Positions 20,214-29,008 of a stretch of DNA of 62,812 nt are shown here, piece after piece; the first letter of the stretch is position 1, and each line of letters opens with the position of its first letter. The DNA comes from an uncultured Eisenbergiella sp. Lineage in GTDB: Bacteria > Bacillota > Clostridia > Lachnospirales > Lachnospiraceae. A model generated the notes under the pieces. It worked only from the letters and a program-made list of their open reading frames with translations. It ran no database searches and was not told where the DNA came from. Both the position numbers and the translations under genes were made by a program. The stretch spans positions 1-62,812 of the forward strand of contig CANQFM010000013.1 of assembly GCA_947598825.1 (NCBI GenBank), written 5' to 3'.

Positions 20214-21053
20214 ATGATGAAAGATTTCTTCCGCCTGATCCAGAACAAATGCAGGCATTATGCCCTTGGCCCTACGCTGCAGGATCTCATCCATACGCAG
20301 GCATTTAAAAACTGTCTTTTTCTGCTGGGTATCCTGGCCTTTGCAAGAGCCTGTTTTCTGCTGGCGCCGGAAGCTGCGGCCACCGCCACTTCCAACGCCG
20401 TCAACGGCAGGGAGCTGCCCATCTACTGTGTCTCGACCGATCAGAAAAAAGTGGCGCTGAGCTTTGACGCCGCCTGGGGAAACGAGGACACACAAAAAAT
20501 CCTGGATATTCTGAAAAAGAAAAACGTCCACGTCACCTTTTTTGTGACCGGAGGCTGGGTAAAAAATTACCCGGAGGATGTAAAAGCCATCCTGGCCGCA
20601 GGTCACGATCTGGGAAACCACAGTGAAAACCATAAAAATATGAGCCAGCTTTCCACGCAGGAACAGCAGCAGGAGCTGATGAACGTCCACAACCGGGTAA
20701 AGGAGCTGACCGGATACGAAATGTTTTTGTTCCGGCCGCCTTACGGGGATTATGACAACTCCGTCATCCTCACCGCCCGAAAATGCGGCTATTACCCCAT
20801 TCAGTGGGACGTGGACAGTCTGGACTGGAAGGACTACGGCGTAGACGCGATCCTGGATAAAGTCCTCAACCACAAGCATCTTTCCAACGGCAGCATCATC
20901 CTCTGCCACAACGGCGCAAAATATACGGCCGATGCCCTGGAAGCCCTGATCGCAGGGCTGCAGGAAAAAGGCTACCAGATCGTCCCCGTTTCCGAACTGA
21001 TCCTGCGGCAGGATTACCATATGGATGCGGAAGGCCGGCAGATCCCCAACTAA
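20214..21053 (+). CDS. Polysaccharide deacetylase, PdaB/YlxY-like
   Basis: A 279-residue carbohydrate esterase of the NodB family (CE4), probably anchored by a hydrophobic stretch at residues 39-60 and acting on cell-wall or spore glycans. NodB motifs follow in order: VALSFDAAWGNEDT (motif 1, with an Ala-Trp in place of the second Asp, as in PdaB-type proteins), LGNHSENHKNM (metal His pair), FRPPYGDYDNS, IQWDVDSLDWKDYG and ILCHN. The replaced Asp is usual in the sporulation subgroup, so activity is uncertain. AGCAGGGA precedes the start. It is flanked by a divergent VanY gene and a strong terminator. Confidence 0.92.
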   Translation: MMKDFFRLIQNKCRHYALGPTLQDLIHTQAFKNCLFLLGILAFARACFLLAPEAAATATSNAVNGRELPIYCVSTDQKKVALSFDAAWGNEDTQKILDILKKKNVHVTFFVTGGWVKNYPEDVKAILAAGHDLGNHSENHKNMSQLSTQEQQQELMNVHNRVKELTGYEMFLFRPPYGDYDNSVILTARKCGYYPIQWDVDSLDWKDYGVDAILDKVLNHKHLSNGSIILCHNGAKYTADALEALIAGLQEKGYQIVPVSELILRQDYHMDAEGRQIPN

Positions 21054-21100
21054 ACGGCGCCCTATCCGGCAGCCTCCCCTGTCCCGATATCCGCAGACGG

Positions 21101-21136
21101 CCACATAAAAAAGGCCCGAAGGCCTTTTTTATGTGG
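21101..21136. terminator. Bidirectional terminator
   Basis: A perfect 16-bp stem (CCACATAAAAAAGGCC on each strand) closes a CGAA loop. T-runs are present in both orientations. It serves the converging deacetylase and solute-binding protein genes. Confidence 0.92.
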
Positions 21137-21151
21137 GCTGTATCGCGCTTT

Positions 21152-23500
21152 TTATTCCGCCAGGTAAATGGACATCTCCTTTCGGATCAGATCCATGGCC
21201 TCTGCAGGATCCAGGCTCCCGGTCAGCACCATGCTCCCGTAGTTTTGGACCGTTTCCTCCAGGAACGCGTTGCCCTCGATGGGATGCTCTGCAGTTTCCA
21301 CCAACTCCTTAAACCGCGCCTCCGTTTTCGCTCCCGGTCCGCCGTGGCTAAAGTCGATGCCCATATCTCCCCAGGATCCGCCGACGGAATACTCCGCCTG
21401 TTTTTCGATCAGCGCGTCCATCGCCGCCCGATGTACGGGAAAGCCCGATCCTAAATTTACCTCCTGGACCTCTTTGGAAAGCATCATCCGGACGAAATTC
21501 TCCGCCAGATCTGCCTGTTGGGTGCCAGCCGCAATGGCTATTTGATCCATCGGCAGAAAACCTGCTTCTCCCTGGCCCTTCCAGAGTTTAAATTCATATT
21601 CCTCGCTGTCGTCATACAGATAACCGATAGCGCCCAGATCGTTAACCACCGTCTCCGTCGGCCCATAGGCCAGCTTTGCAAAGCCGAATTTGTTAAAGAT
21701 GATCGGCCCTCCCACAGACGTATACCCTTCATAGGTATTTCCCCCGACCCAGGCGTCCCGTTCCTCTTGGCTCATCGTCCTCATATCCGCCTGATAAATA
21801 CGCCGTGCCTGAGTCAGAAACTCTTCGATGGCCTCTTCGTTCAACGTCCGACCCGTCATCCAGTCCTGGCTGCAGACAAGGGTCAACTGGGAAAGCTGCC
21901 GTCCGGCCGTCATGATCCCGGTCGTCGTTCCCTTCTCCACAGTTGCGCTTAACCGTTCCACCGCATCCGCCAGGGTTTTCAGATCCGTGATCTTCTCGAT
22001 ATCCTCCTTTTTCCCGAACAGCACCGGCAGCCTGAAATTGGTGGGGATCAGGAAAGTACCCGCATCCGTGCGATACGCGCCGGCGATCTTTTCATAAAGC
22101 TCCCCTTTTTCGATCCCATCCAAAAGGCCCGTCATATCGTAAAGCATCCCGCTTTCAATATAATTCCCGGCGTCGATGCCGTCCATCAAAATCACGTCCG
22201 GCCCTTCTTTTGCCAAAAGCTTTACGTTCAGATTTTTCAGGGCGTCCGTCCGCGTGACCGCAGAATTGTCCGGCATCCCTACCTCATAGCTGATATACAC
22301 CTCGGGATAGGCTTTCTGATAAGCGCTGATGACCTGCCGCAGCCTGCTGTTCTCAAACAGGCTGTACAGCTTCAGTTGCTTCTCCGGCAGCGTCGGTTCA
22401 TCCGGGTCGTAGGTAAAACGGATCAGTTCTTCTCCGGTAGGCATCAGCAAAAACTCGCCGTTTGGCAGCAAAAATGTCTTGCTGATGCCCTTGGTCGGAT
22501 CGCCGAAGGAAGAATATTGTCCATCGATGACCTGTTCGATCGTGCCTCCATACAGCACATGGCGGTATACGCCGCCCCGATAAGCCAGATAAAGGATCCC
22601 CTCCTTTTCTGCGATCAGGTCGCCGCCGATGGCGTCCGAGGAGGCACCCATACGGCTGGCCATATTTTCCCGGACATAATCGTTCAGCACTTCATCCGCA
22701 TCCTGCAGCGCCCCCTGTTCCAGATCGTAGATCTCCACGCCGTAACGATGCAGCACCAGCAGGCTTTTCCCCAGAAAGGCCATCGTCTCCGGCTCATCAA
22801 TAGCGGTAAAAAGCTGTTTGATTTCCCCGGATTCCTCCAGGCGGCAGACCTTGCCCTTTAAGGTGAAAGCGTATAGCCGCCCGTCCGGAGCGTACTGCAG
22901 CCCACAGAGCCAGTCCCCGTCCGTAAAGGAACCGTCTGCCGTCAGGATCACCCCTCCGGCTTCCCCTATGACAAGGGTGTGCTTTGGTTCCTCCATGTTC
23001 TGATAATCGTCCGCGCAGCACGCCACTTTCCCGTCGGGACTGATGGCGGCCCTGGACAGATACAGATCCGCATAGTCGCCAAACATCGTCTTCGGATCCG
23101 CCTTCTTCTCCCAAAGGGCCCCTTCGTCCGACGAGCCATACAGCCCGACGCCGGCATCAAAATAAAGATAAGTGCCGTCCTCCTGGACCCGCATCGTGCG
23201 TCCGATCACGTTCGCCCCTTCGGGCAGCTCGACCGCGCTCTCCATATAGCGTCCCATGGCCTTGGCGTCTCTTTCTGTTTCCACAGCGTCCTGGCCGGAT
23301 TCCCCGCCATTTTGGGATACGTCCTGGGCGCTTCCGCTCCCCTGCTCCAAAACGGCACCGTCCTGCCGTCCGCAGCCCGCTGATGCGACCGCCATTACAG
23401 CGCATAAAAGCAGCGCCAGAAGAAAACGGTTATGTTTTATCCCGCCGGCCTTTTTCCGACGGCCCTTGATCCTTTGTTCTCCTTTGCTTCCCAGTTCCAT
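21152..23500 (-). CDS. Lipoprotein fusing a beta-propeller-like region to an extracellular solute-binding domain
   Basis: A 782-residue protein. A basic N-terminus and hydrophobic stretch lead to a lipobox Cys (ASAGCGRQ, near residue 43). Residues 70-370 show repeated short strands such as DGTYLYFDAGVGLYGSSDEG, SPDGKVACCADD and YAPDGRLYAFTLKGKV, as in a six- or seven-bladed propeller. From about 375 a family-1-type solute-binding domain follows (LKLYSLFENSRLRQVISAYQ, LLAKEGPDVILMDGIDAG, LIPTNFRLPVLFGKKEDIEK). Ordinary ABC binding proteins are 400-550 residues, so this is nearly double. The ATG at 23500 has AAGGAGG seven bases upstream. It is divergent from a two-component system, which may control it. 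Confidence 0.85.
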   Translation of the reverse strand: MELGSKGEQRIKGRRKKAGGIKHNRFLLALLLCAVMAVASAGCGRQDGAVLEQGSGSAQDVSQNGGESGQDAVETERDAKAMGRYMESAVELPEGANVIGRTMRVQEDGTYLYFDAGVGLYGSSDEGALWEKKADPKTMFGDYADLYLSRAAISPDGKVACCADDYQNMEEPKHTLVIGEAGGVILTADGSFTDGDWLCGLQYAPDGRLYAFTLKGKVCRLEESGEIKQLFTAIDEPETMAFLGKSLLVLHRYGVEIYDLEQGALQDADEVLNDYVRENMASRMGASSDAIGGDLIAEKEGILYLAYRGGVYRHVLYGGTIEQVIDGQYSSFGDPTKGISKTFLLPNGEFLLMPTGEELIRFTYDPDEPTLPEKQLKLYSLFENSRLRQVISAYQKAYPEVYISYEVGMPDNSAVTRTDALKNLNVKLLAKEGPDVILMDGIDAGNYIESGMLYDMTGLLDGIEKGELYEKIAGAYRTDAGTFLIPTNFRLPVLFGKKEDIEKITDLKTLADAVERLSATVEKGTTTGIMTAGRQLSQLTLVCSQDWMTGRTLNEEAIEEFLTQARRIYQADMRTMSQEERDAWVGGNTYEGYTSVGGPIIFNKFGFAKLAYGPTETVVNDLGAIGYLYDDSEEYEFKLWKGQGEAGFLPMDQIAIAAGTQQADLAENFVRMMLSKEVQEVNLGSGFPVHRAAMDALIEKQAEYSVGGSWGDMGIDFSHGGPGAKTEARFKELVETAEHPIEGNAFLEETVQNYGSMVLTGSLDPAEAMDLIRKEMSIYLAE

Positions 23501-23681
23501 TTCCTGCCTCCTTTTTTCATCGTACAGGCCCGGGCGCGCGCTGTCAACCGCCGTCAACAGCCCGGCGATCCCGGCCTTTTCAAAAACAGCCTACCACTGC
23601 GGCCTCTAAAACTTCTCTAAGCGATCGTATCTTCCTGCTTCTTTGCGGCCGGCGTTTTTAGATGTAAATTGGAGAATCCTA

Positions 23682-23690
23682 TGGTATACT
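23682..23690 (+). promoter_or_regulatory. Extended -10 promoter of the two-component operon
   Basis: TGGTATACT gives a TGn-extended -10 (TATACT at 23685-23690), about 40 bases before the response-regulator ATG. No good -35 was found. Confidence 0.6.
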
Positions 23691-23736
23691 TTTTATGAAA
23701 TCTTTATGTTTACACTTTACAGGCGAAAGGACGACC

Positions 23737-24420
23737 ATGCGTATTCTGTTGGTAGAGGACGACAAAAACCTGAATCAAACGCTGCGTTACTCTCTGGAAG
23801 AGGAGGGCTTTGACGTGGATCCCTGTTTCGACGGGGAGGAAGCCCTGTATTATATGGAAGAAACGCCTTATGACATTGTCCTGCTGGACCGGATGCTGCC
23901 CGCCCTTGACGGGCTTTCCGTGCTTGGCCAGATGCGAAAAAAGGGACTGCATACGCCCGTGATCCTCCTGACGGCCCTGGGCGAAGTGGACGACAGGATC
24001 GCCGGACTGGACTGCGGCGCCGACGATTATCTGGTCAAGCCCTTCGACTTTAAGGAACTATGCGCCCGCATCCGCAGTATCCTCCGGCGGCCCGCCAGTC
24101 TCATGCCGCTGCGCAGCCTCGCCTTTTCGGATCTCTCTTTTCTTCCGGATTCCCTGGCCCTGAAAGGGCCCTGGGGCTCCTGCACGCTTTCCCGGCGGGA
24201 GGGAACCCTCCTGGAGACTTTTTTACGAAGCCCCGGCGTTTCCCTTTCCCGTGCCCGGCTCCTGACCCATGTCTGGGGGCCGGACAGCGACGTGGAGGAC
24301 GGCAATTTGGACAATTATATCTATTTTCTGCGCCGCAGGCTGAAATCCCTGGGCAGTACCGCCCGGATCGTGACCGTCCGCGGCATCGGTTATCGCCTGG
24401 AGGAGGAAAGCCATGTTTAA
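23737..24420 (+). CDS. OmpR/PhoB-family response regulator
   Basis: A 227-residue transcription factor. The receiver domain (1-118) has the acidic pair EDD at 7-9, the phospho-acceptor Asp51 in IVLLDRML, and the conserved Lys in YLVKPFD. The C-terminal winged helix (about 130-225) carries LSRREGTLLETFLRSPGVSLSR and NLDNYIYFLRRRL. The ATG at 23737 follows AAAGGA. The frame extends 14 codons upstream without a ribosome site. It overlaps its kinase gene by eight bases. The most likely nearby target is the divergent solute-binding lipoprotein gene. Confidence 0.96.
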   Translation: MRILLVEDDKNLNQTLRYSLEEEGFDVDPCFDGEEALYYMEETPYDIVLLDRMLPALDGLSVLGQMRKKGLHTPVILLTALGEVDDRIAGLDCGADDYLVKPFDFKELCARIRSILRRPASLMPLRSLAFSDLSFLPDSLALKGPWGSCTLSRREGTLLETFLRSPGVSLSRARLLTHVWGPDSDVEDGNLDNYIYFLRRRLKSLGSTARIVTVRGIGYRLEEESHV

Positions 24421-25741
24421 AAAGACCCGCTTTCGCCTGACGTTTCTGGGCGCCGGCATTACCATCCTGGTCCTGACCGCCATGTCCGTCCTCTATCTGC
24501 TGCTTTCCGAAAAAAATCTGCGCGAACAGGACTTCCTGGCATTTCAGCAAGACGCTTCTTCTCTTACGCAGGACCTGAGGGAACAGCCGGTCATTTCCCA
24601 TGAATGGCTTTCCACGGCGGAAAAGGACGGCCCCTATACGATCCGTCTCTGGGACAACGGGATCGAACTGCTCTGGGGCAATCATCCGCAGGACGCTGCA
24701 AAACGCGCCCTCGTCAACGCCTGCCTCTCTTATTTTAGCCGTTCCTTTGAAGCCGAACGCTCCGGCGGCTCCCTGTCGCCCTGCGTTTTTTCCTTCTCCT
24801 TTTCCTCTTCCGGCCGCAAAGAGGCAGATCATTACGCCTATCTGGCTTCCTTTCCAAAGGCCGGAGGCGAGCTGACCATACTGATCTTAAAGTCCATTGA
24901 GGATCTGAACCTGCGGCTGCACAGACAGCGGCTCAGCTATCTTTTGCCGATCCTTTTTGCCTCCGCTGCGGTATCGCTGTTTTTCTGGTATTTCACGGGA
25001 AAACTGCTCCACCCCATCGAGGAAAGCCGTCTGAGCCAGAGCAGGTTCGTGGCCGCCGCCTCTCATGAGCTGCGCACGCCGCTCTCCGTCATCCTCTCCA
25101 CCTCCGAGGCCTGCCGCCGCGCCATACAGGCGGACAGCTCCGGGCGCGCTGTAAATGGCCTCCGTTTCCTGGAGATCATCGAAGACGAAAGCAGGCTCAT
25201 GTCCCGCCTGGTGGCCGACCTGCTGACTCTGGAAAGCGCCGACAGCCAGACGCTCCATCTGACAAAAACGGCCTGTGAGGCCGATACGCTGCTTTTAAAT
25301 ACTTATGAGGCCTTTGAACCCCTGGCCGCCAAAAAGGGGCTGGCGCTGTCCGTCCATCTGCCGGAGGAGCCTGCCGCCGGAAGCGCAAAAAAGACAACGC
25401 CTTTCCGATGCGATGTGGACCGCATCCGTCAGGTGTTGTCTATCCTGCTCCATAATGCGCTGTGCTATGCGCCGGCGGGCAGCCGGATCTCCCTTGCCCT
25501 CACCGAAAAGCCGGACCGCGTTTCCTTCACGGTATCCGACAACGGGCCGGGCATCTCAGACGCCGACAAAGCCCATATTTTTGAAAGATTTTATCGCGGC
25601 GACCAGGCCCGCAGCCTAAGCGGCCACTTCGGCCTGGGGCTTTCCATCGCGGACGAGATCGCCTGCGCCCACCACGGACAACTATCCGTCTCCGACACAC
25701 CAGGCGGCGGCGCCACCTTTACCCTCACCCTTCCAGTGTAG
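24413..25741 (+). CDS. Membrane sensor histidine kinase
   Basis: A 442-residue kinase, partner of the preceding response regulator. Membrane spans at about residues 12-31 and 175-195 enclose an extracellular sensor of about 140 residues with no recognisable ligand motif. The HisKA domain has His218 in SHELRTPLSV. The ATPase domain shows the N box (LSILLHNALCYAP), DNGPGI, the F box FERFYRG and G2 box GLGLSI. There is no obvious HAMP domain. The stop codon lies within the convergent mscL gene's 3' end (17-base overlap). Confidence 0.95.
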   Translation: MFKKTRFRLTFLGAGITILVLTAMSVLYLLLSEKNLREQDFLAFQQDASSLTQDLREQPVISHEWLSTAEKDGPYTIRLWDNGIELLWGNHPQDAAKRALVNACLSYFSRSFEAERSGGSLSPCVFSFSFSSSGRKEADHYAYLASFPKAGGELTILILKSIEDLNLRLHRQRLSYLLPILFASAAVSLFFWYFTGKLLHPIEESRLSQSRFVAAASHELRTPLSVILSTSEACRRAIQADSSGRAVNGLRFLEIIEDESRLMSRLVADLLTLESADSQTLHLTKTACEADTLLLNTYEAFEPLAAKKGLALSVHLPEEPAAGSAKKTTPFRCDVDRIRQVLSILLHNALCYAPAGSRISLALTEKPDRVSFTVSDNGPGISDADKAHIFERFYRGDQARSLSGHFGLGLSIADEIACAHHGQLSVSDTPGGGATFTLTLPV

Positions 25742-26144
25742 AAGTGCAGTGCGGGCACCTTACGGCATCCAGCGGGATCTCGCTCTTGCAGTAAGGGCAG
25801 ATCTTCGTCGTAGGAGCGGCCGGCTCCTCTTTCTTCTTGTTTCCCATGTTGGCCAGCGCGTTCATTCCTTTTACCAGGAAGAAAATAATGATGGCCATCA
25901 GGATGAAGTTGATGATCGCGGTGATAAACGCGCCGTAGCGGATCTCCACATCCCCTACCGTGGCCACCAGATAACTCAGGTCCGTATTGGCGATCAGACC
26001 GATCAGGGGCGAAATGATGTCGTTTACCAAAGAGTTGATGATCGCCTGAAAAGCCGCGCCGATGATCACGCCGACTGCCAGATCCATCACATTGCCGCGC
26101 AGTGCGAAGTCTTTGAATTCCTGTACCAGTTTTTTCATTGCCAT
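25725..26144 (-). CDS. mscL: Large-conductance mechanosensitive channel with a C-terminal zinc ribbon
   Basis: A membrane tension-gated channel that releases solutes on hypo-osmotic shock. The start KLVQEFKDFALRGNVMDLAVGVIIGAAFQAI is the conserved MscL N-terminus and first span. The second span is at about 69-92. Instead of ending in the usual cytosolic helix, the 139-residue protein ends in CPYCKSEIPLDAVRCPHC, a four-Cys zinc ribbon. AAAGGAGAA precedes the ATG. Its leader contains a perfect 14-base palindrome (26165-26178). Confidence 0.96.
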   Translation of the reverse strand: MAMKKLVQEFKDFALRGNVMDLAVGVIIGAAFQAIINSLVNDIISPLIGLIANTDLSYLVATVGDVEIRYGAFITAIINFILMAIIIFFLVKGMNALANMGNKKKEEPAAPTTKICPYCKSEIPLDAVRCPHCTSTLEG

Positions 26145-26209
26145 TCTCCTTTTTTATTTGATATGCCACGGCCGTGGCCCGTCTTTTTTCATCTTACCAC
26201 AAAAAATAA

Positions 26210-26238
26210 TTTACCGCCACCCAAATCCGATATATAAT
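26210..26238 (+). promoter_or_regulatory. Promoter feeding the palindromic leader
   Basis: TTTACC (26210-26215) and TATAAT (26233-26238) are spaced 17 bases. The predicted transcript start near 26245 falls at the beginning of the first palindromic unit, giving a leader of about 200 bases for the 26447 gene. Confidence 0.6.
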
Positions 26239-26241
26239 GAA

Positions 26242-26421
26242 AAATAGTCGAGCGCTTCGCGCGAAAGGCGCGTAAGCGCGAGACTATTTGCTGCTTCACG
26301 ATCCGCGCAAGCGGATCGCGAAGATTCCCCTATGCGCGAGGCACGAGCGCTAAGAGCGCTTCGCGCGAAAGGCGCGCAAGCGCGAGACTATTTGCTGCTT
26401 CGCAATCCGCGTATGCGGATC
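26242..26421. repeat. Two-copy palindromic element (REP-like), 68-base units
   Basis: Two direct copies (26250-26317 and 26354-26421) match at 63 of 68 bases. Each can fold into two hairpins. In copy 1, hairpin A spans 26242-26289 with AAATAGTC pairing to GACTATTT and GCGCTT to AAGCGC. Hairpin B spans 26294-26323 with CGATCCGC pairing to GCGGATCG. Several unit differences lie in loops or are paired. Together with the promoters, they fill the 302 bases between mscL and the next gene. They could be dispersed REP-type repeats or a structured RNA leader. Confidence 0.8.
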
Positions 26422-26446
26422 CCAAAGTACAAAAGGAAAAACGACC

Positions 26447-27466
26447 ATGAACTTCTCCCGCCACGCAACCCGTAAGCTTTCTTCCCACCCTGTTTTGGCA
26501 GGGCTGGTTTGCGTTGCCCTGCTTTTGTGCGCCGCTGGGCTGTTCGCCCGGCTCCAAAAGCCTGAGATCCTGCGCGCCTCCGAGAGGCTGGAGGCGCCCC
26601 TGGAAGGCGGCGTTTCGTACAATACACAGCCTGCGCTCAGCGTCCCCACCCAGATCACGAAGATCGGGGAGGACTATTTTATCGTGGACTGTTATCACGA
26701 CCAGATCCTCACAAGCCCCGAAATCGACCGTCCTTTGACCGAATGGCTCGTGATGACCGATCAGATCAGCCGCGGGCACACGATCGCGGGGGATGGAACG
26801 GTTTATCTGGCCGATGATACGGAAAACAACCGTATCCTGGTCTTTGAAAAAAAGGACGGCCGCTTTCTGCTGACCCAGACCTTCGATGGGATCGGCGTCC
26901 GTCCCCATTACGTCGTCTATGACGAAACGGACGAACGGTTCTACGCCTTAAGCTCCATGACCGGAGAACTGTATGTATTCTTCCGTCCCGACCGGGATTC
27001 CTCTGTGGCGCTGGAAAAGATCCTGTCCGTTCCCGAACTGGATCAGGTCTACGTCCGCTCCTTTACCATAGACGGGGACGACATTTATTTTGTCTCCGGC
27101 AATTCCAATATCCTGCGGACCTCCAAAAAAGACCTCACCGTTCTGGAACGTTTTCCCGTACCGCCCCAGATCGCCGGCATGATACAGCTTGCGCACATCC
27201 AGGACTATTTCTATATCACGGTGTCCACCGATCTTTACGGCAGCCAGGATTACGCCACCCTGCTGCGGACCGACGACCTGGCAAAACTGGCAGAGGGAAA
27301 CTGGGAAGATCTCTACGCCTCCTTTATCGGCGGCGGCACGCCCTATTACATAGGCAGCTTCGACGGCCATTACTATCTGACGGAGCATCGGATCCCCGGC
27401 CACGGCGTCTGGCAGTTCGACGTGACAGAAAATGAACTGACCGATATCGTGACCCTGTTTCCTTAA
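26447..27466 (+). CDS. Secreted or membrane-anchored beta-propeller protein, unknown function
   Basis: A 339-residue protein. A signal anchor lies at residues 15-36 (PVLAGLVCVALLLCAAGLFA) and the rest should be extracytoplasmic. Repeated segments with a strand-turn-strand pattern (ITKIGEDYFIVDCYHDQIL, IAGDGTVYLADDTENNRILVF, YDETDERFYALSSMTGELYVF, FTIDGDDIYFVSGNSNILR) suggest an NHL/YVTN-like propeller covering nearly the full length. AAAGGAAAAACG precedes the ATG. Its long leader is made of the two palindromic units. No partner gene is adjacent. Confidence 0.8.
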   Translation: MNFSRHATRKLSSHPVLAGLVCVALLLCAAGLFARLQKPEILRASERLEAPLEGGVSYNTQPALSVPTQITKIGEDYFIVDCYHDQILTSPEIDRPLTEWLVMTDQISRGHTIAGDGTVYLADDTENNRILVFEKKDGRFLLTQTFDGIGVRPHYVVYDETDERFYALSSMTGELYVFFRPDRDSSVALEKILSVPELDQVYVRSFTIDGDDIYFVSGNSNILRTSKKDLTVLERFPVPPQIAGMIQLAHIQDYFYITVSTDLYGSQDYATLLRTDDLAKLAEGNWEDLYASFIGGGTPYYIGSFDGHYYLTEHRIPGHGVWQFDVTENELTDIVTLFP

Positions 27467-27506
27467 AACTGCCCACCGCAAATAAAATCTGCGGCTGGCA
27501 GCCATA

Positions 27507-28721
27507 TCAATTCCATTCTTCTGCGGTCAAAAAATCCCGGATATTTCTGTGCTTGATCCCGTTTTGGCTCATGTCGACCTCGTCCATTGTGACGACGTAT
27601 TTCGGAAAATTGTCCCGTATGAGGTCGTAAACGCCAAACTCCCGCTTAACCGTATCCTCTGTGGCAAGCAGGTAGGCCACCTGAACATAGAGCTTTTCCC
27701 TACGCCGGTGGCAGACAAAATCAATTTCCCGGTCTCCGAACCTTCCGACCGTGACCTTGTATCCGCGCCTGAGAAGCTCCATATGGACGATATTTTCAAG
27801 GATCAGGTTGATGTCCCGCATATTCCCGCCAAACACCGCCTCGCGAATGCCGTGGTCGGCAATGTAGTATTTCTCGTTGGACGAAAGGATCTGCTTTCCC
27901 TGCAGATCCTCCCTTTTGACCTGATACAGAAGGTAGGCGTCACAGCAGTATTTGATGTAATTTTGCACAGTCTCTGCCGCTACGGTGCGCTGTTCGCTTT
28001 TGAGAAACTTCACAAGAGAGGTCGCAGAGAAAGCGGTTCCGACATTTGCCATTGCATAGGAAATGATCCGTTCCAGAAGATCGACATCCCGCACCTTGTT
28101 TCGCTTGACAATATCTTTAAGCTGGACCGAATTGAAAACATCGGTAAGATACTGTTGGGACGGTTCTTCGGCGTATCGAAGGTTTGCAAGATACGGCATC
28201 CCGCCGGACAGCAGATATTTCTGGAAACTTTGCTGTATCGTAGCGTTTGGATCAACCGTGTGAAAGAGTTCCAAAAACTCAGAGAAAGAAAACGGATAGA
28301 TCACAAATTCCACATACCGTCCGCCGAGGTACGTCGCAAGCTCCCCGGACAAAAGCTTCGCGTTCGATCCGGTGATATAGATGTCGCAGTCGAGGGAGAC
28401 GCGGAGGGAATTGATGCACTTTTCCCAATCGGCAACTTCCTGAATTTCATCAAAGAACAGATAAACTTTCCCCTCAATATCCTTTGCCCTTTTCAAGATT
28501 TCTTCGTGGAGCGCGCTGGCGGTGAGAAGCCGGGAGTTCCTCATATCCTCAAAGCTGATGGAGATGAATTGCCCGGCCGGGATGCCCGATTCCGTCAGCT
28601 CTTCCTTTACCAGCTCCAGCATGACGGATTTCCCGCTTCGCCTGATGCCGGTCATAACTTTGATAAGGTCATTTCCGATAAATGGGCGGATACGGCTCAT
28701 ATAGGTTTCCCGTTTGATCAT
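27507..28721 (-). CDS. AAA ATPase with DUF4143 domain
   Basis: A 404-residue protein. The N-terminal AAA module has Walker A (VMTGIRRSGKSVML), Walker B (VYLFFDEIQEV) and a sensor-type DIYITGSNAKLLSGEL. The C-terminal DUF4143 part ends in a PD-(D/E)XK-like segment (GDREIDFVCHRRREKLYVQVAY) that resembles a nuclease core, where the Asp and Gln/Val-x-Val pattern is partly kept. Such proteins are common, mobile and of unknown role. The ATG at 28721 is about 10 bases after AAAGGGG. Base composition is less GC-rich than the flanks, which suggests transfer. It stands alone with its own promoter. Confidence 0.9.
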   Translation of the reverse strand: MIKRETYMSRIRPFIGNDLIKVMTGIRRSGKSVMLELVKEELTESGIPAGQFISISFEDMRNSRLLTASALHEEILKRAKDIEGKVYLFFDEIQEVADWEKCINSLRVSLDCDIYITGSNAKLLSGELATYLGGRYVEFVIYPFSFSEFLELFHTVDPNATIQQSFQKYLLSGGMPYLANLRYAEEPSQQYLTDVFNSVQLKDIVKRNKVRDVDLLERIISYAMANVGTAFSATSLVKFLKSEQRTVAAETVQNYIKYCCDAYLLYQVKREDLQGKQILSSNEKYYIADHGIREAVFGGNMRDINLILENIVHMELLRRGYKVTVGRFGDREIDFVCHRRREKLYVQVAYLLATEDTVKREFGVYDLIRDNFPKYVVTMDEVDMSQNGIKHRNIRDFLTAEEWN

Positions 28722-28752
28722 AAGGATCAACCCCTTTCCTGTAGCTGTTCTC

Positions 28753-28781
28753 AGTATATATCAGATACGATGAAAAATCAA
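28753..28781 (-). promoter_or_regulatory. Promoter of the DUF4143 ATPase gene
   Basis: TTGATT (28776-28781) and TATACT (28753-28758) on the minus strand are spaced 17 bases, about 30 bases from the start codon. Confidence 0.65.
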
Positions 28782-28884
28782 TGTAAGAAACAGTATTTTA
28801 TAAGTTATAACTGCTAAAATACAATTTTCGACAAAATTCAAAGATTACAAGTTCTGTCCGACAATATGTTTCAGCCGTTTTGCG

Positions 28885-28943
28885 GAAAAAAATACCCCAG
28901 TATCGTTCTGCCTGCGCAGCGCAACACTGGGGTGTATTTTTTT
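28885..28943. terminator. Terminator of trpB2
   Basis: AAAAAAATACCCCAGT pairs with ACTGGGGTGTATTTTTTT around a 20-base loop, with A/T runs on both sides. On the minus strand it lies 65 bases after the trpB2 stop, and it can work in both directions. Confidence 0.85.
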
Positions 28944-29008
28944 AGCTGCTTTCTCCCTTCAGGTCATGGTGGCAGCACACCGCTCGATCGTCCTCCGACA
29001 AGCGGTTT

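Noticed and set aside
26242-26421. Tandem terminators for mscL
   Set aside because: They lie upstream of mscL, not downstream, and lack U-tracts.
27507-28721. Insertion sequence transposition ATPase
   Set aside because: DUF4143 ATPases are not transposition proteins, and no transposase or terminal repeats flank it.
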